Source: Thermostichus sp047461615 (GTDB lineage Bacteria; Cyanobacteriota; Cyanobacteriia; Thermostichales; Thermostichaceae). Taken from it: DNA of 38,261 nt. The translations under genes were made by a program, and so were the position numbers. Positions 8,123-17,377 of the stretch are shown here, piece by piece; position 1 is the first letter of the stretch, and every line of letters begins with the position of its first letter. The stretch spans positions 1 to 38,261 of the forward strand of contig NZ_JANSHI010000020.1 of NCBI RefSeq assembly GCF_047461615.1, given 5' to 3'. The notes beneath the pieces are model-generated. The model made no database searches. It saw only the letters and a program-made list of their open reading frames with translations, and was not told the DNA's origin.

Positions 8123-9217
8123 TTAATCCTTTTTTGAGTTGATTGGCTCTGCTTGAACTTCGGAATCCTCAGAAGACTGTTGCCGCTGGCGATGCCGTTG
8201 CCAAGCTCCCCAAGCCACCCCCGCCAACACCAGCGAGGCCCCGCCCAGATAGGTGCCCCCTGCTGGCAAGCCCGCCAAGGCCAGGGCCAGGGATCCCCCC
8301 CAGAGGGTCATGGCGTAAATCAGCAGCACCGAATGCCGCTGGGACAGGCCAGCCTTGAGCAGGCGATGGTGCAAGTGGCCCTTGTCGGGATGGAAAGGGG
8401 ATTTGCCTCTGGCCAAGCGCTTGAGGATCACAGCAGACATATCCAGAATCGGCACGGCCAGGATAAAAAACGGCAGGGCCACCGCCAGGGTAGTCACCCC
8501 CTTGGCCACCCCAATGACCCCGATCCCGGCCAGGGTAAAGCCGAGAAAGTAGGCTCCCCCATCCCCCATGAAGATCTGCGCCGGGTTAAAGTTGTAGCGC
8601 AAAAACCCCAGACAAGCCCCCCCTAAGGCTGCCGCCAGCATGGCTGCCGCCGGCCGATCCAAGAGCAGGGTTACCATCAGCATCACGACTGCCGCGATCC
8701 CCGACACCCCTGCCGCCAAGCCATCCAGCCCGTCCATAAAGTTGATGGCATTGGCCATCCCCACCAGCCACAGCAAGGTAATCACTAGGCTCAGCCATGC
8801 AGGGAACGGCCAGATGCCGATCCGCGGCAGGTTGATAAATTCGATGCGCACCCCCACTCCCCAAGCCGCCGCAGCCACTCCAAATTGCATCGCCAGGCGC
8901 GAAAAAGGCGACAACTGAAACAGATCATCCGCCAAGCCAATTAGGAAAAACAAAACGCCGCCAATCGTCACCCCCCAGATCTCGTACTCCTGCTCGGGGC
9001 GCAGGCCGGCAAAGGCTCCGGCTCCCCAAAGCACAAGCAGCGCCACCAGGTTGCCGAAAAAGATGGAGACCCCCCCCAGGCGCACCATCGGCTGCCGGTG
9101 GATCTTGCGCTCGTCAGGAAAATCCAACTGGCCGCTGCGGATCCCGACCGCCTTCACCACCGGGGTTGCCCACAAGACCACACAGGCAGCAGCGAGAAAG
9201 GCAACCAAGTAGGGCAT
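8123..9217 (-). CDS. MraY/WecA/TagO family polyprenyl-phosphate glycosyl-1-phosphate transferase
   Basis: This is an integral membrane enzyme (364 residues, about ten hydrophobic segments) that transfers a sugar-1-phosphate, usually GlcNAc-1-P or similar, from UDP-sugar to undecaprenyl phosphate to start polysaccharide or wall polymer synthesis. Family motifs are GLADDLFQLSP (about 95-105), NAINFMDGLDGLAAG with catalytic Asp residues, FMGDGGAYFLGF, and the HLHHRL loop (WecA/TagO-type rather than MraY-type). The C-terminus is a charged cytosolic tail rich in Arg, Gln and Ser. It starts 24 bp after the glyA stop on the same strand. Family is firm; the sugar substrate and WecA versus TagO naming are not determined by sequence alone. 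Confidence 0.92.
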   Translation of the reverse strand: MPYLVAFLAAACVVLWATPVVKAVGIRSGQLDFPDERKIHRQPMVRLGGVSIFFGNLVALLVLWGAGAFAGLRPEQEYEIWGVTIGGVLFFLIGLADDLFQLSPFSRLAMQFGVAAAAWGVGVRIEFINLPRIGIWPFPAWLSLVITLLWLVGMANAINFMDGLDGLAAGVSGIAAVVMLMVTLLLDRPAAAMLAAALGGACLGFLRYNFNPAQIFMGDGGAYFLGFTLAGIGVIGVAKGVTTLAVALPFFILAVPILDMSAVILKRLARGKSPFHPDKGHLHHRLLKAGLSQRHSVLLIYAMTLWGGSLALALAGLPAGGTYLGGASLVLAGVAWGAWQRHRQRQQSSEDSEVQAEPINSKKD

Positions 9218-9241
9218 GGCAGGCCGTAGCGAGGATGGCGG

Positions 9242-10567
9242 TTATCCCAAGTGAGGGTAGAGCGGAAAACGGCGGCAGAGCTGAGCAACCCGCTGACGAC
9301 AGTCTTCAAGAACGCCTGGATCCTCCGGTCGGAACAGGCAATCGGCAATGATCTCCCCGATTTCCTCGAATTCTGCCGGCCCTAGGCCGCGGGTGGTCAA
9401 GGCCGGGGATCCCAGACGCAGGCCGCTGGCCACAAGGGGCGGCTGCGGATCGAAGGGGATGGCGTTTTTGTTGGCGGTGATGTGGATCTCGTCCATCAGG
9501 CGATCCGCCCGCTTGCCCGTCATCACGGGATCCGCCGCCCCGTTTTTCTCCAGCACCGCCGAGACCGAGCGCAGGTCCAACAACATCAGGTGGTTGTCGG
9601 TGCCCCCCGAAACCAAGCGGATGCCACGCCGCTGCAGAGTCGCCGCCAGCGCCTGGGCATTGGCGATTACCTGGGCTGAGTACTGGGCAAAGCTGGGCTG
9701 CAGCGCTTCCCCAAAGGCCACCGCCTTGCCGGCAATGACATGCTCTAGCGGCCCACCCTGGCTGCCGGGGAACACCGCCTTGTCCAGCTTTTTGCCCAGT
9801 TCCGGGTCGCGGGTGAGAATCAGGCCCCCGCGTGGCCCCCGCAGCGTCTTGTGGGTAGTGGTAGTTACCACATCGCAGATGGGCACGGGGTTGGGGTGGT
9901 GCCCAGTGGCCACCAGGCCGGCAATGTGGGCGATATCTGCCATCAGATAGGCCCCCACCTCGTCGGCAATAGCACGGAAAGCGGCAAAGTCAATGACCCG
10001 AGGATAGGCCGAATAGCCGCAGATGATGAGCTTGGGCCGGTGCTGCAGGGCCAGATCCCGCACCTGGTCAAAATCGATTCGCTCCGTCTTGGGATCCACC
10101 CCATAGTGCACCACGCGGAACCACTTGCCGGAGACATTGACTGGCGAGCCATGGGTAAGGTGGCCACCGTGGGCGAGATCCATGCCCATGATCGTGTCTC
10201 CCGGCTGCAGCAGGGCCAGGAAAACGGCAAAGTTGGCCTGGGCGCCGGAGTGTGGCTGCACATTGGCGTGGGCTGCTCCAAACAGTTGCTTGGCGCGGTC
10301 GATGGCCAGTTGTTCGATCTCGTCGATAAACTCGCAGCCACCGTAGTAGCGCTTGCCGGGCAGCCCTTCGGCGTACTTGTTGGTGAGCACCGATCCCTGG
10401 GCCGCCAGGACAGCCGGCGAGGTGAAGTTCTCGCTGGCGATCATCTCCAGGTGATCCCGCTGCCGGTTCAGCTCCTGCTGAATCAGGCGGTAAACGAGGG
10501 GATCCGTTTCCGCCAGGATGGCCAGGTTGTCCCGGGGGGTGGTCAAGCTTTGGGGAGCGGCTACCAT
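9242..10567 (-). CDS. glyA: serine hydroxymethyltransferase
   Basis: GlyA interconverts serine and glycine while charging tetrahydrofolate, supplying one-carbon units and acting in photorespiratory glycine handling in cyanobacteria. From ATG 10567 it has 441 residues. It begins with the DPLVYRLIQQELNRQRDHLEMIASENF region, continues with NKYAEGLPGKRYYGG, DIAHIAGLVATG and the PLP-lysine motif TTTHKTLRGPRGG, and ends with LGSPALTTRGLGP. A longer open frame reaches 10654, but the extra 29 residues are not GlyA-like and would be unusual. It heads the minus-strand series with the TagO-like gene, and is divergent from psaM with 207 bp between the starts. Confidence 0.96.
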   Translation of the reverse strand: MVAAPQSLTTPRDNLAILAETDPLVYRLIQQELNRQRDHLEMIASENFTSPAVLAAQGSVLTNKYAEGLPGKRYYGGCEFIDEIEQLAIDRAKQLFGAAHANVQPHSGAQANFAVFLALLQPGDTIMGMDLAHGGHLTHGSPVNVSGKWFRVVHYGVDPKTERIDFDQVRDLALQHRPKLIICGYSAYPRVIDFAAFRAIADEVGAYLMADIAHIAGLVATGHHPNPVPICDVVTTTTHKTLRGPRGGLILTRDPELGKKLDKAVFPGSQGGPLEHVIAGKAVAFGEALQPSFAQYSAQVIANAQALAATLQRRGIRLVSGGTDNHLMLLDLRSVSAVLEKNGAADPVMTGKRADRLMDEIHITANKNAIPFDPQPPLVASGLRLGSPALTTRGLGPAEFEEIGEIIADCLFRPEDPGVLEDCRQRVAQLCRRFPLYPHLG

Positions 10568-10774
10568 GGTGACGCCAAAAGCAAACGTTGCCGACAAAAA
10601 AAGCCCAGCAGCGCCCTGCCGTCGCAACAGTCCTACGGAGCAACATCGTAACACAGGGGGGCTAGGCCAGGGGATCCCCAGGGGCCAGAGGAGGCTTTGT
10701 AAAGAATGTTTTTCGGCCCTGGGTCTGGCCGCCGGCCAAGGTAAAGTGGGGGGCAGGGTTTTAGGGAGTTGGCT

Positions 10775-10867
10775 ATGACCGACGCACAGGTTTTCACCAT
10801 CCTGGCCATTGCCCTAGTGCCGGCAGTGATGGCCGTGCTCCTGGGATCCGCCCTGGCTCGCAGCTAG
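10775..10867 (+). CDS. psaM: photosystem I reaction centre subunit XII (PsaM)
   Basis: This is a very short gene of 30 codons. The product begins MTDAQVFTILAIALVPAVMA and continues with a hydrophobic stretch ending LGSALARS. The pattern, a short acidic start T/S-D-x-Q followed by one transmembrane helix with LxPAxxA, matches PsaM, the single-helix subunit at the trimer-facing edge of photosystem I. AGGGAG (10763-10768) lies 6 nt before the ATG. A strong intrinsic terminator follows 25 bp after the stop, so it forms a monocistronic unit. It deviates from common PsaM at the C-terminus (no STELYK-like ending). The call rests on length, topology and motif; confidence is good but not absolute because the protein is so short. 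Confidence 0.85.
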   Translation: MTDAQVFTILAIALVPAVMAVLLGSALARS

Positions 10868-10891
10868 TTTCTAGCAAAAGGCTGCTCTGCG

Positions 10892-10920
10892 GGACCTACC
10901 CCTGGGTAGGTCCTTATTTA
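10892..10920 (+). terminator. rho-independent terminator after psaM
   Basis: A perfect 9-bp stem, GGACCTACC (10892-10900) with GGTAGGTCC (10905-10913), has a 4-nt loop and is followed by TTATTTA. It starts 25 bp after the psaM stop and separates psaM from recG. Confidence 0.85.
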
Positions 10921-10995
10921 GTGGTCAAACGGGTGAGTGTTGCTATTGGCTAAAGTTGGGTAAGAGACACTACCGGTAGCCAGCCCGGAAGCAAC

Positions 10996-13428
10996 TTGAG
11001 CCAGGTGGATCTCCAGCGAGTTCAGCGCGCCCTTTCCCTAGAAGCAGAGGTGGGGTTTACCGACCTGCGAGGGAGAGAGCAAACCTTTTCCCAGTTTTTG
11101 CAAAGCATCTTTGGTCAAGATCCGCCTTCCCACTGGAGCCTGGATGGGGATGACCGACGGCGCTGGCGGGAGCTGGGATCCCGCTATCGCCTCTACCCCC
11201 AGCTAGAGCTGTCGGAGCGGCAGCACCTGGTGGCAGAAACCCGTCGCTGGCTGGAGCGTCTCCGGCGGCAGCAAGAACAAGCCCACTCCGCCCCACCCAG
11301 CCCTGCTTTGCCCCCGCCCAAGGGCCTCAGCTTGGAGCAGCCTCTGCAATTTCTCAAAGGCATTGGCCCCAAGTCAGCGGAGAAGCTGGCGCAACTGGGC
11401 CTGCATACTGTGCGCGATGCCCTCTACTACTTCCCACGGGATCACCTGGACTATTCTCGCCGGGTGCCCATTCGCCAGGCCAAGGTGGGGGAGACGGTCA
11501 CCCTGGTGGGGACGGTGAAAAGCTGCAGCTGCTTCACCAGCCCCAAGAACCCCTTGCTGACCATCTTGAACCTCAAGATTGCCGACAAAAGCGGCATAGT
11601 CACCCTCAGCCGCTTCTACAGCGGGCGGCAATTTGCCCAGCGCAGTTGGCAGGCAGCCCTAGAGCGGCAATACCCCAAGGGAGCAGTGGTGGCGGCCAGT
11701 GGCTTGGTGAAGAAAGGCCGCTTTGGCCTGACGCTGGATAACCCGCAACTGGAGGTGCTGGGGGGAGAGGGCGAGGATCCGGACAAGCTGGGCAAGATCC
11801 TGCCCGTTTACCCGCTCTCAGAAGGGATCCCCGCCGATCTGGTGCGCAAGGCCGTCCAGCTTGCCCTGCCAGCAGCCGCCTTGGTGGAGGATCCCTTGCC
11901 AGAGAACCTAAAGCGGCAGTTGCAGCTTTTGGACTTGCCCCTTGCCCTGCAGCAGATTCACTTTCCTGAAACGCGAGAGCTGCTGGCCCAAGCCCGGCGG
12001 CGGCTGGTGTTCGACGAGTTTTTCTATCTGCAACTTAGCCTCTTGCAGCGGCGGCAGCGCTACCGCGCCCAAGCTCAGGCTGTACCTCGCTACCAGCCGG
12101 CCAGAGGGGAGCTCTTGGATCGCTTCTACCAAATCCTGCCCTTCCAGCTTACTGCGGCCCAGCAGCGGGCCATTGATGAGATCCTGGCGGATCTGCGGGA
12201 TCCCTTGCCCATGAACCGCCTGCTGCAGGGGGACGTGGGATCCGGCAAAACGGTGGTGGCGGTGGCGGCCTTGCTGGCAGCCATTCAATCCGGCTGGCAG
12301 GCGGCCCTCATGGCTCCCACCGAAGTCCTGGCCGAGCAACACTACCGCAAGCTGGTGGAGTGGCTCAGCCAACTGCAAGTGCCCGTTGAACTCTTGACTG
12401 GCTCCACACCCCCCGCCAAGCGGCGCGAGATCCTGCGGCAGTTGCAAACCGGGGAGCTGCCCCTGGTAGTCGGCACCCATGCCCTCATCCAGCCGGCGGT
12501 GCAGTTTCGCAACCTGGGCTTAGTAGTCATCGACGAGCAGCACCGTTTTGGGGTAGAGCAGCGGGCTGCCCTGCAACAAAAAGGGGATCACCCCGATGTC
12601 CTGACCATGACAGCCACGCCCATCCCCCGCACCCTCACCCTGGCCCTGCACGGGGATCTGGACGTAACCCAGATTGACGAGTTGCCCCCGGGGCGCAAGC
12701 CGGTGCATACGGTGGTAGCTCGACCGGGGGATCGCCTGCAGGTGGTGCGGCTTATCGAGCGGGAAATTGCCCAGGGACGGCAGGCCTACGTGGTGCTGCC
12801 TTTGATTGAGGAGTCGGAGAAGCTGGATCTCAAGTCAGCCATTGAAGAGCACCAGCGCCTGCAGGAGAAAGTCTTCCCCCAGTTCCGGGTGGGCCTGCTG
12901 CACGGGCGCCTGAGCAGCAGCGAGAAAGAGGCGGTTATCGAGGCCTTTCGCCGGCGGGAGCTGGATATCCTTGTCTCCACCACGGTGGTGGAGGTGGGGG
13001 TGGATGTGCCCAACGCCTCGGTGATGCTGGTAGAGCATGCCGAGCGCTTTGGCCTCTCCCAGCTCCACCAACTGCGGGGACGGGTGGGGCGGGGCTCCGA
13101 CCAGGCCTATTGCATCCTCATGACCTCCTCCGAAAGCGAAGAGGCCCTGCGCCGCCTCAAAGTCCTGGAGCAGTCCCACGACGGCTTTTTCATTGCCGAG
13201 ATGGACCTGCGCTTCCGGGGCCCAGGGGAAGTGATGGGCACCCGCCAGTCGGGGCTGCCCGACTTTGCCCTGGCCAGCCTCATGGACGACCAAGAGGTGC
13301 TGCAGTTGGCCCGCCAGGCGGCAGAGCAGCTGATTGCCCAAGACCCTGAGCTGCAGCAGTGGCCCCGCCTGCGCCACATACTGGAAGAACGCCAGGCCCG
13401 CCTTCTAGGGCCAGCTTTGTTGACTTAG
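10996..13428 (+). CDS. recG: ATP-dependent DNA helicase RecG
   Basis: RecG remodels stalled forks and Holliday junctions. The 810-residue protein has a cyanobacterial-style N-terminal extension (about 1-110) before the wedge/OB domain, which opens with the helix-hairpin-helix-like QFLKGIGPKSAEKLAQLGLHTV and YYFPRDHLDY. Helicase motifs are Walker A GDVGSGKT, the DEQH box VIDEQHRFGVEQR, TATPIPRTL (motif III), VVEVGVDVPNASVM (motif V) and QLRGRVGRG (motif VI), followed by the TRG-like end LRFRGPGEVMGTRQSG. The start is TTG 10996; GTG 11005 is an in-frame alternative and neither has a strong ribosome site. purL starts 11 bp after the stop, so the pair is probably one transcript. Confidence 0.95.
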   Translation: MSQVDLQRVQRALSLEAEVGFTDLRGREQTFSQFLQSIFGQDPPSHWSLDGDDRRRWRELGSRYRLYPQLELSERQHLVAETRRWLERLRRQQEQAHSAPPSPALPPPKGLSLEQPLQFLKGIGPKSAEKLAQLGLHTVRDALYYFPRDHLDYSRRVPIRQAKVGETVTLVGTVKSCSCFTSPKNPLLTILNLKIADKSGIVTLSRFYSGRQFAQRSWQAALERQYPKGAVVAASGLVKKGRFGLTLDNPQLEVLGGEGEDPDKLGKILPVYPLSEGIPADLVRKAVQLALPAAALVEDPLPENLKRQLQLLDLPLALQQIHFPETRELLAQARRRLVFDEFFYLQLSLLQRRQRYRAQAQAVPRYQPARGELLDRFYQILPFQLTAAQQRAIDEILADLRDPLPMNRLLQGDVGSGKTVVAVAALLAAIQSGWQAALMAPTEVLAEQHYRKLVEWLSQLQVPVELLTGSTPPAKRREILRQLQTGELPLVVGTHALIQPAVQFRNLGLVVIDEQHRFGVEQRAALQQKGDHPDVLTMTATPIPRTLTLALHGDLDVTQIDELPPGRKPVHTVVARPGDRLQVVRLIEREIAQGRQAYVVLPLIEESEKLDLKSAIEEHQRLQEKVFPQFRVGLLHGRLSSSEKEAVIEAFRRRELDILVSTTVVEVGVDVPNASVMLVEHAERFGLSQLHQLRGRVGRGSDQAYCILMTSSESEEALRRLKVLEQSHDGFFIAEMDLRFRGPGEVMGTRQSGLPDFALASLMDDQEVLQLARQAAEQLIAQDPELQQWPRLRHILEERQARLLGPALLT

Positions 13429-13439
13429 CCTTGGTGCCT

Positions 13440-15734
13440 ATGCCCCCTACCCCTGAAGAGCTGAAGCTCCACGGCCTCTCTTCCCAGGAGTATCAACAGA
13501 TCCAACAGCAACTGGGCCGGGATCCCAACCCCACCGAGCTGGCCATGTTTGGGGTGATGTGGTCGGAGCACTGCTGCTACAAGAACTCTCGCCCTCTGCT
13601 GAAAAACTTTCCCACTGCGGGCGAGCGGGTGGTGGTAGGGCCGGGGGAAAATGCCGGCGTGGTGGACTTGGGGGATGGGGACTGGCTGGCCTTTAAGATC
13701 GAGTCCCACAACCACCCTTCAGCCGTGGAGCCCTTCCAGGGGGCGGCCACCGGCGTGGGGGGCATCCTACGCGATATCTTTACCCTGGGCGCCCGCCCCA
13801 TTGCCCTGCTCAACTCCCTGCGCTTTGGGCCGCTGACGGATCCCCGCAACCGCCGCTTGATGGCCAGAGTGGTGGAGGGGATCGCCCACTACGGCAACTG
13901 CGTGGGAGTGCCCACGGTGGGGGGGGAAGTGGCCGTGGATCCCTGCTACAGCGGCAACCCTCTGGTCAACGTCATGGCTTTGGGGCTTTTGGAGACGCCA
14001 GCGGTGGTGAAGTCGGCAGCGCAGGGGGTGGGCAACCCTGTCTTGTATGTCGGCGCCACCACCGGGCGGGATGGGATCCGCGGGGCCAGCTTTGCCAGCG
14101 CCGAGCTGAAAGAAGATGCGCACCAAGACCGGCCAGCCGTGCAGGTGGGGGATCCCTTCCTCGGCAAATGTCTCATCGAGGCCTGCCTGGAAGCCTTTGC
14201 CACAGGAGCAGTGGTGGCCGCGCAGGACATGGGCGCTGCCGGGATCACCTGCTCCACCGCGGAGATGGCGGCCAAGGGAGGGGTGGGGATCCGCTTCGAC
14301 CTCGACCGGGTGCCGGCCCGGGAAAGCGGCATGGAAGCTTGGGAATACCTCCTTTCGGAGTCCCAAGAGCGGATGCTGCTGGTGGTGCAGAAAGGCCGGG
14401 AAGCAGAGGTCATAGAGATCTTCCACCGCTGGGGCCTGCAGGCCAGCGTGGCTGGGGAAGTCATTGCCGAGCCGCTGGTGGAGATCTGGCACCAGGGATC
14501 CTGCGTGGTGCGAGTGCCGGCGCGGGCCTTGGCGGAGGATACCCCTGTATACGTCCGTCCCGTGTTGCCAGAGCCGCCAGAGTATGTGCAGGCAGCCTGG
14601 CAATGGGATCCCAGTACCCTTCCCCCCTGCGACCGGCAAGGGATCCACCTACCCCAGAAAACGCTGGCGTGGGAGCAGGTGCTGCTACAGCTTTTGGCAA
14701 GCCCCACCCTGGCCAGCAAAGCCTGGATCTATCGCCAGTACGACCACCAGGTGCAAAACAACACCGTCCTTTGGCCGGGACAGGGAGATGCGGCGGTCAT
14801 CCGCATCCGCCCCCAAAAATTTGGCGTAGGCGAGGTGCCACCCCTGCAGGCTTCCCGCAAGGCGATTGCCGCCACCGTAGACGGCAATGGTCGCTGGGTG
14901 TACCTGGATCCCTATGAGGGGGCCAAAGCTGCGGTGGCCGAAGCCGCCCGCAACCTCTCCTGCGTGGGGGCAGATCCCTTGGCCGTAACCGACAACCTTA
15001 ACTTCGGCAACCCGGAAAATCCGGTGGTGTACTGGCAGTTGGCCCTGGCCTGTCGGGGGATTGGGGATGCCTGCCGCACCCTGGGCACGCCGGTAACCGG
15101 GGGGAACGTCTCCCTCTACAACGAGAAGGGATCCCAGGCCATCTACCCCACCCCTGTCATCGGCATGGTGGGTCTCATTTCGGACTTGAAATTCATCTGT
15201 GGCCAGGGGTGGCAGCAAGAAGGGGATCTCATCTACCTCTTGGGATCCCAGGCCGTCACCAGCCTGGGGGGGAGTGAGTACTTGGCGGTCATTTACCAGA
15301 AAGTTACAGGCCGGCCCGCGCCGGTGGATCTGGAACTGGAAAGGCAGGTGCAAGCGGCCTGCCGCCACGGCATTCGGCAGGGGTGGGTGCGCTCTGCCCA
15401 CGACTGCAGTGAGGGGGGACTAGCCGTGGCGCTGGCGGAAGCCTGCCTCAGCGGCGGACGAGGAGCCAAGATCTGGATCCCCTCTCCGTCTACCCGTTGG
15501 GATCTAGCTCTCTTTGGCGAGGGATCCAGCCGCATCCTCGTTTCCGTCGATCCAGCCCAGCGCTCCCCTTGGGAAGCCTACCTAGAGTCGCAGCTTCCCC
15601 GCCAGTGGCAGCTTCTAGGAGAGGTGGGCGGGCCAGCGGATCCCATAGTGGTGACTACTGCAGAAGGGGATCCCGTGTTGTCGGTCTCTTTGGCAGCCAT
15701 ACAGGCCGCCTACTCCAGTGCCTTTGCCGACTAG
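13440..15734 (+). CDS. purL: phosphoribosylformylglycinamidine synthase subunit PurL (small type)
   Basis: PurL catalyses ATP-dependent amination of FGAR to FGAM in purine synthesis, together with the glutaminase PurQ and PurS, which are not in this window. From ATG 13440 it has 764 residues, the size of the small (PurQ/PurS-dependent) form. Motifs include FGVMWSEHCCYKNSRPLL, KIESHNHPSAVEPFQGAATGVGG (catalytic His and ATP/FGAR site), GAAGITCSTAEMA, DNLNFGNPE and AHDCSEGGLAVAL in the two AIRS-like halves. An upstream in-frame extension to 13359 lies inside recG and is ignored. Sixteen GGATCC sequences lie within the gene by hand count. The 3' end is 9 bp from the convergent NTRC gene. Confidence 0.96.
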   Translation: MPPTPEELKLHGLSSQEYQQIQQQLGRDPNPTELAMFGVMWSEHCCYKNSRPLLKNFPTAGERVVVGPGENAGVVDLGDGDWLAFKIESHNHPSAVEPFQGAATGVGGILRDIFTLGARPIALLNSLRFGPLTDPRNRRLMARVVEGIAHYGNCVGVPTVGGEVAVDPCYSGNPLVNVMALGLLETPAVVKSAAQGVGNPVLYVGATTGRDGIRGASFASAELKEDAHQDRPAVQVGDPFLGKCLIEACLEAFATGAVVAAQDMGAAGITCSTAEMAAKGGVGIRFDLDRVPARESGMEAWEYLLSESQERMLLVVQKGREAEVIEIFHRWGLQASVAGEVIAEPLVEIWHQGSCVVRVPARALAEDTPVYVRPVLPEPPEYVQAAWQWDPSTLPPCDRQGIHLPQKTLAWEQVLLQLLASPTLASKAWIYRQYDHQVQNNTVLWPGQGDAAVIRIRPQKFGVGEVPPLQASRKAIAATVDGNGRWVYLDPYEGAKAAVAEAARNLSCVGADPLAVTDNLNFGNPENPVVYWQLALACRGIGDACRTLGTPVTGGNVSLYNEKGSQAIYPTPVIGMVGLISDLKFICGQGWQQEGDLIYLLGSQAVTSLGGSEYLAVIYQKVTGRPAPVDLELERQVQAACRHGIRQGWVRSAHDCSEGGLAVALAEACLSGGRGAKIWIPSPSTRWDLALFGEGSSRILVSVDPAQRSPWEAYLESQLPRQWQLLGEVGGPADPIVVTTAEGDPVLSVSLAAIQAAYSSAFAD

Positions 15735-15743
15735 CTGGATAGA

Positions 15744-17162
15744 CTAGGCTGATTCGGACAAGTTGGCTTGGATCACCTCGCGGTAGTGGGACTTGGGCTT
15801 GACGCCCACCACCTGGGCCACCAGCTCCTTGTTTTTGAAAAACTGCACCGTTGGCGTACAGGTTACCCCGCCGGCCTCGGCAATCTCCGGCTCCTTCTCG
15901 ATATCGATCTCCACCACGTGCAGCTTGTCGGCAAACTCTTCGATGACCTTGTTCAGGATTGGCTTGAGGGCATGGCAAGGGGTACAGGTGGGAGCCGTGT
16001 ACTTGACCATCAGCAGGCGATTGCTCTCATGGTAAAGCCGCCGCAGGGCATAGCCCCCTTCATGGCAAGTCTGGTTGAAGTCGAGGTCATCTTGCACCTC
16101 CTGCTCAAAACCGGCCTCCTCAACAGCAGAGTCTCCCGTAGGCTCTACCTCGATAGCAGAAGCAGGTTCCGGCTGGCTCGGCGGGACAACGGGATATTCC
16201 TGAGCTAGACCTCGCTCCGAGAGCCAGCGCTCCGCCAGCATGGCCGCCATACAGCCGGTGCCGGCAGCGGTGATGGCCTGACGAAACTCGTGATCTTGCA
16301 CGTCCCCAGCGGCAAATACCCCCTCCACACTGGTGGCTACAGAACCAGGGCGGGTGACAATGTAGCCAGCTTCATCCAGCTCCAGTTGCCCCTTGAACAA
16401 GTCCGTGTTGGGTTTGTGGCCAATGGCGTAGAATACCCCCCCTACCGCCATCTCCTGCAGCTCGCCGGTCTGGTTGTTGCGCACCCTCACGCCCGTCAGG
16501 CGCTGGCCGTCGCCCAGAACCTCTACCACCTCCGTGTGCCAGTGCACCGTAATCTTGGGGTGGTTGAGCACCCGCTCTTGCATGGCCTTGCTGGCCCGCA
16601 TCTTGCCACTGCGCACCAGCATGTGGACATGGGATCCAAACTTAGTTAGGTAGGTGGCCTCCTCACAGGCGGTATCGCCACCGCCAATCACCACCAGTTC
16701 CACTCCCCTGAACATGGGCATGGCCCCATCGCAGACAGCACAGGCCGACATGCCCCGGTTCCAGTAGATCTCCTCTCCAGGCAGGTGCAGGCGCTTGGCC
16801 GTAGCCCCGGTGGCAATAATGAGGCTGTGGGTGCGCACTTCCCGTTCGTCAGAGCGGACTACAAAAGGCCGCTGGCTGAGATCCACAAAGGTGACATCCT
16901 CGGCGTACAGCTCCGCCCCCCACCGCTCTGCTTGAGCGCGCATGTTCTTCATCAGTTGGGGACCGCTGATGCCCTCGGGAAAGCCCGGAAAGTTCTCCAC
17001 CTCGGTGGTGGTCATCAGTTGCCCACCCGGGATCCCGCCCACTTGAAACCCCTCGAACACCACCGGCTTTAGGTTGGCGCGCCCAGCGTAAATGGCTGCA
17101 GTCAACCCAGCAGGGCCCGAGCCAATAATGACCACATTCTCAACCCGACCTTGGTTTGTCAT
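15744..17162 (-). CDS. NADPH-thioredoxin reductase/thioredoxin fusion (NTRC type)
   Basis: This is a 472-residue fusion: an FAD/NADPH thioredoxin reductase (1-320; GSGPAGLTAAIYAGRA at 14-29, redox CAVC at 141-144, NADPH-site GGGDTACEEA, FAD-site VFAAGDVQD) joined by a Pro/Glu-rich linker (about 322-370) to a thioredoxin domain (370-472). In plants and cyanobacteria NTRC uses NADPH to reduce 2-Cys peroxiredoxin and photosynthesis enzymes. The thioredoxin active site here is C-T-P-C-H (393-397) rather than the usual C-G-P-C, and another Cys sits in GGVTCTPTVQFF near the cis-Pro loop. AGGAG lies a few bases before the ATG. The gene diverges from glnA with 283 bp between the starts. Confidence 0.94.
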   Translation of the reverse strand: MTNQGRVENVVIIGSGPAGLTAAIYAGRANLKPVVFEGFQVGGIPGGQLMTTTEVENFPGFPEGISGPQLMKNMRAQAERWGAELYAEDVTFVDLSQRPFVVRSDEREVRTHSLIIATGATAKRLHLPGEEIYWNRGMSACAVCDGAMPMFRGVELVVIGGGDTACEEATYLTKFGSHVHMLVRSGKMRASKAMQERVLNHPKITVHWHTEVVEVLGDGQRLTGVRVRNNQTGELQEMAVGGVFYAIGHKPNTDLFKGQLELDEAGYIVTRPGSVATSVEGVFAAGDVQDHEFRQAITAAGTGCMAAMLAERWLSERGLAQEYPVVPPSQPEPASAIEVEPTGDSAVEEAGFEQEVQDDLDFNQTCHEGGYALRRLYHESNRLLMVKYTAPTCTPCHALKPILNKVIEEFADKLHVVEIDIEKEPEIAEAGGVTCTPTVQFFKNKELVAQVVGVKPKSHYREVIQANLSESA

Positions 17163-17338
17163 TGCTCTATCTCTCCTTCTGCAACGGAACTGCTAAGTCA
17201 AACTCGTAATGACTACGCTTTAGCCTAACACGATTCCGCCGCCTCAAGGAGGCCAGGGCTTGTCAGTTTCATTTTCGTTCTCCTGCAGACTGCCGGTGAG
17301 CTGCTCTTTGACGAAGGGAAGGCTGGAACCAGGTCATC

Positions 17339-17358
17339 TTTGTATCAGAAGATACAAA
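17339..17358 (+). promoter_or_regulatory. NtcA operator of glnA
   Basis: A perfect 8-bp dyad, TTTGTATC-AGAA-GATACAAA, contains GTA-N8-TAC (17342-17355), the consensus for the global nitrogen regulator NtcA. The sequence TAGGAT follows 22 nt later. This is the standard class-II NtcA-activated arrangement (GTA-N8-TAC, 20-24 nt, TA-N3-T), as on other cyanobacterial glnA genes. Confidence 0.92.
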
Positions 17359-17377
17359 AAGCTGGTGTCGGCCTTTC

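Noticed and set aside
9851..10651. 266-codon open frame on the plus strand opposite glyA
   Set aside because: It lies wholly antisense to a well-supported glyA; its content shows no domain and no ribosome site, so it is a GC-driven shadow.
13767..14648. 293-codon open frame antisense to purL
   Set aside because: It runs against conserved purL motifs and has a His/Gly/Pro-rich low-complexity look; it is not a gene.
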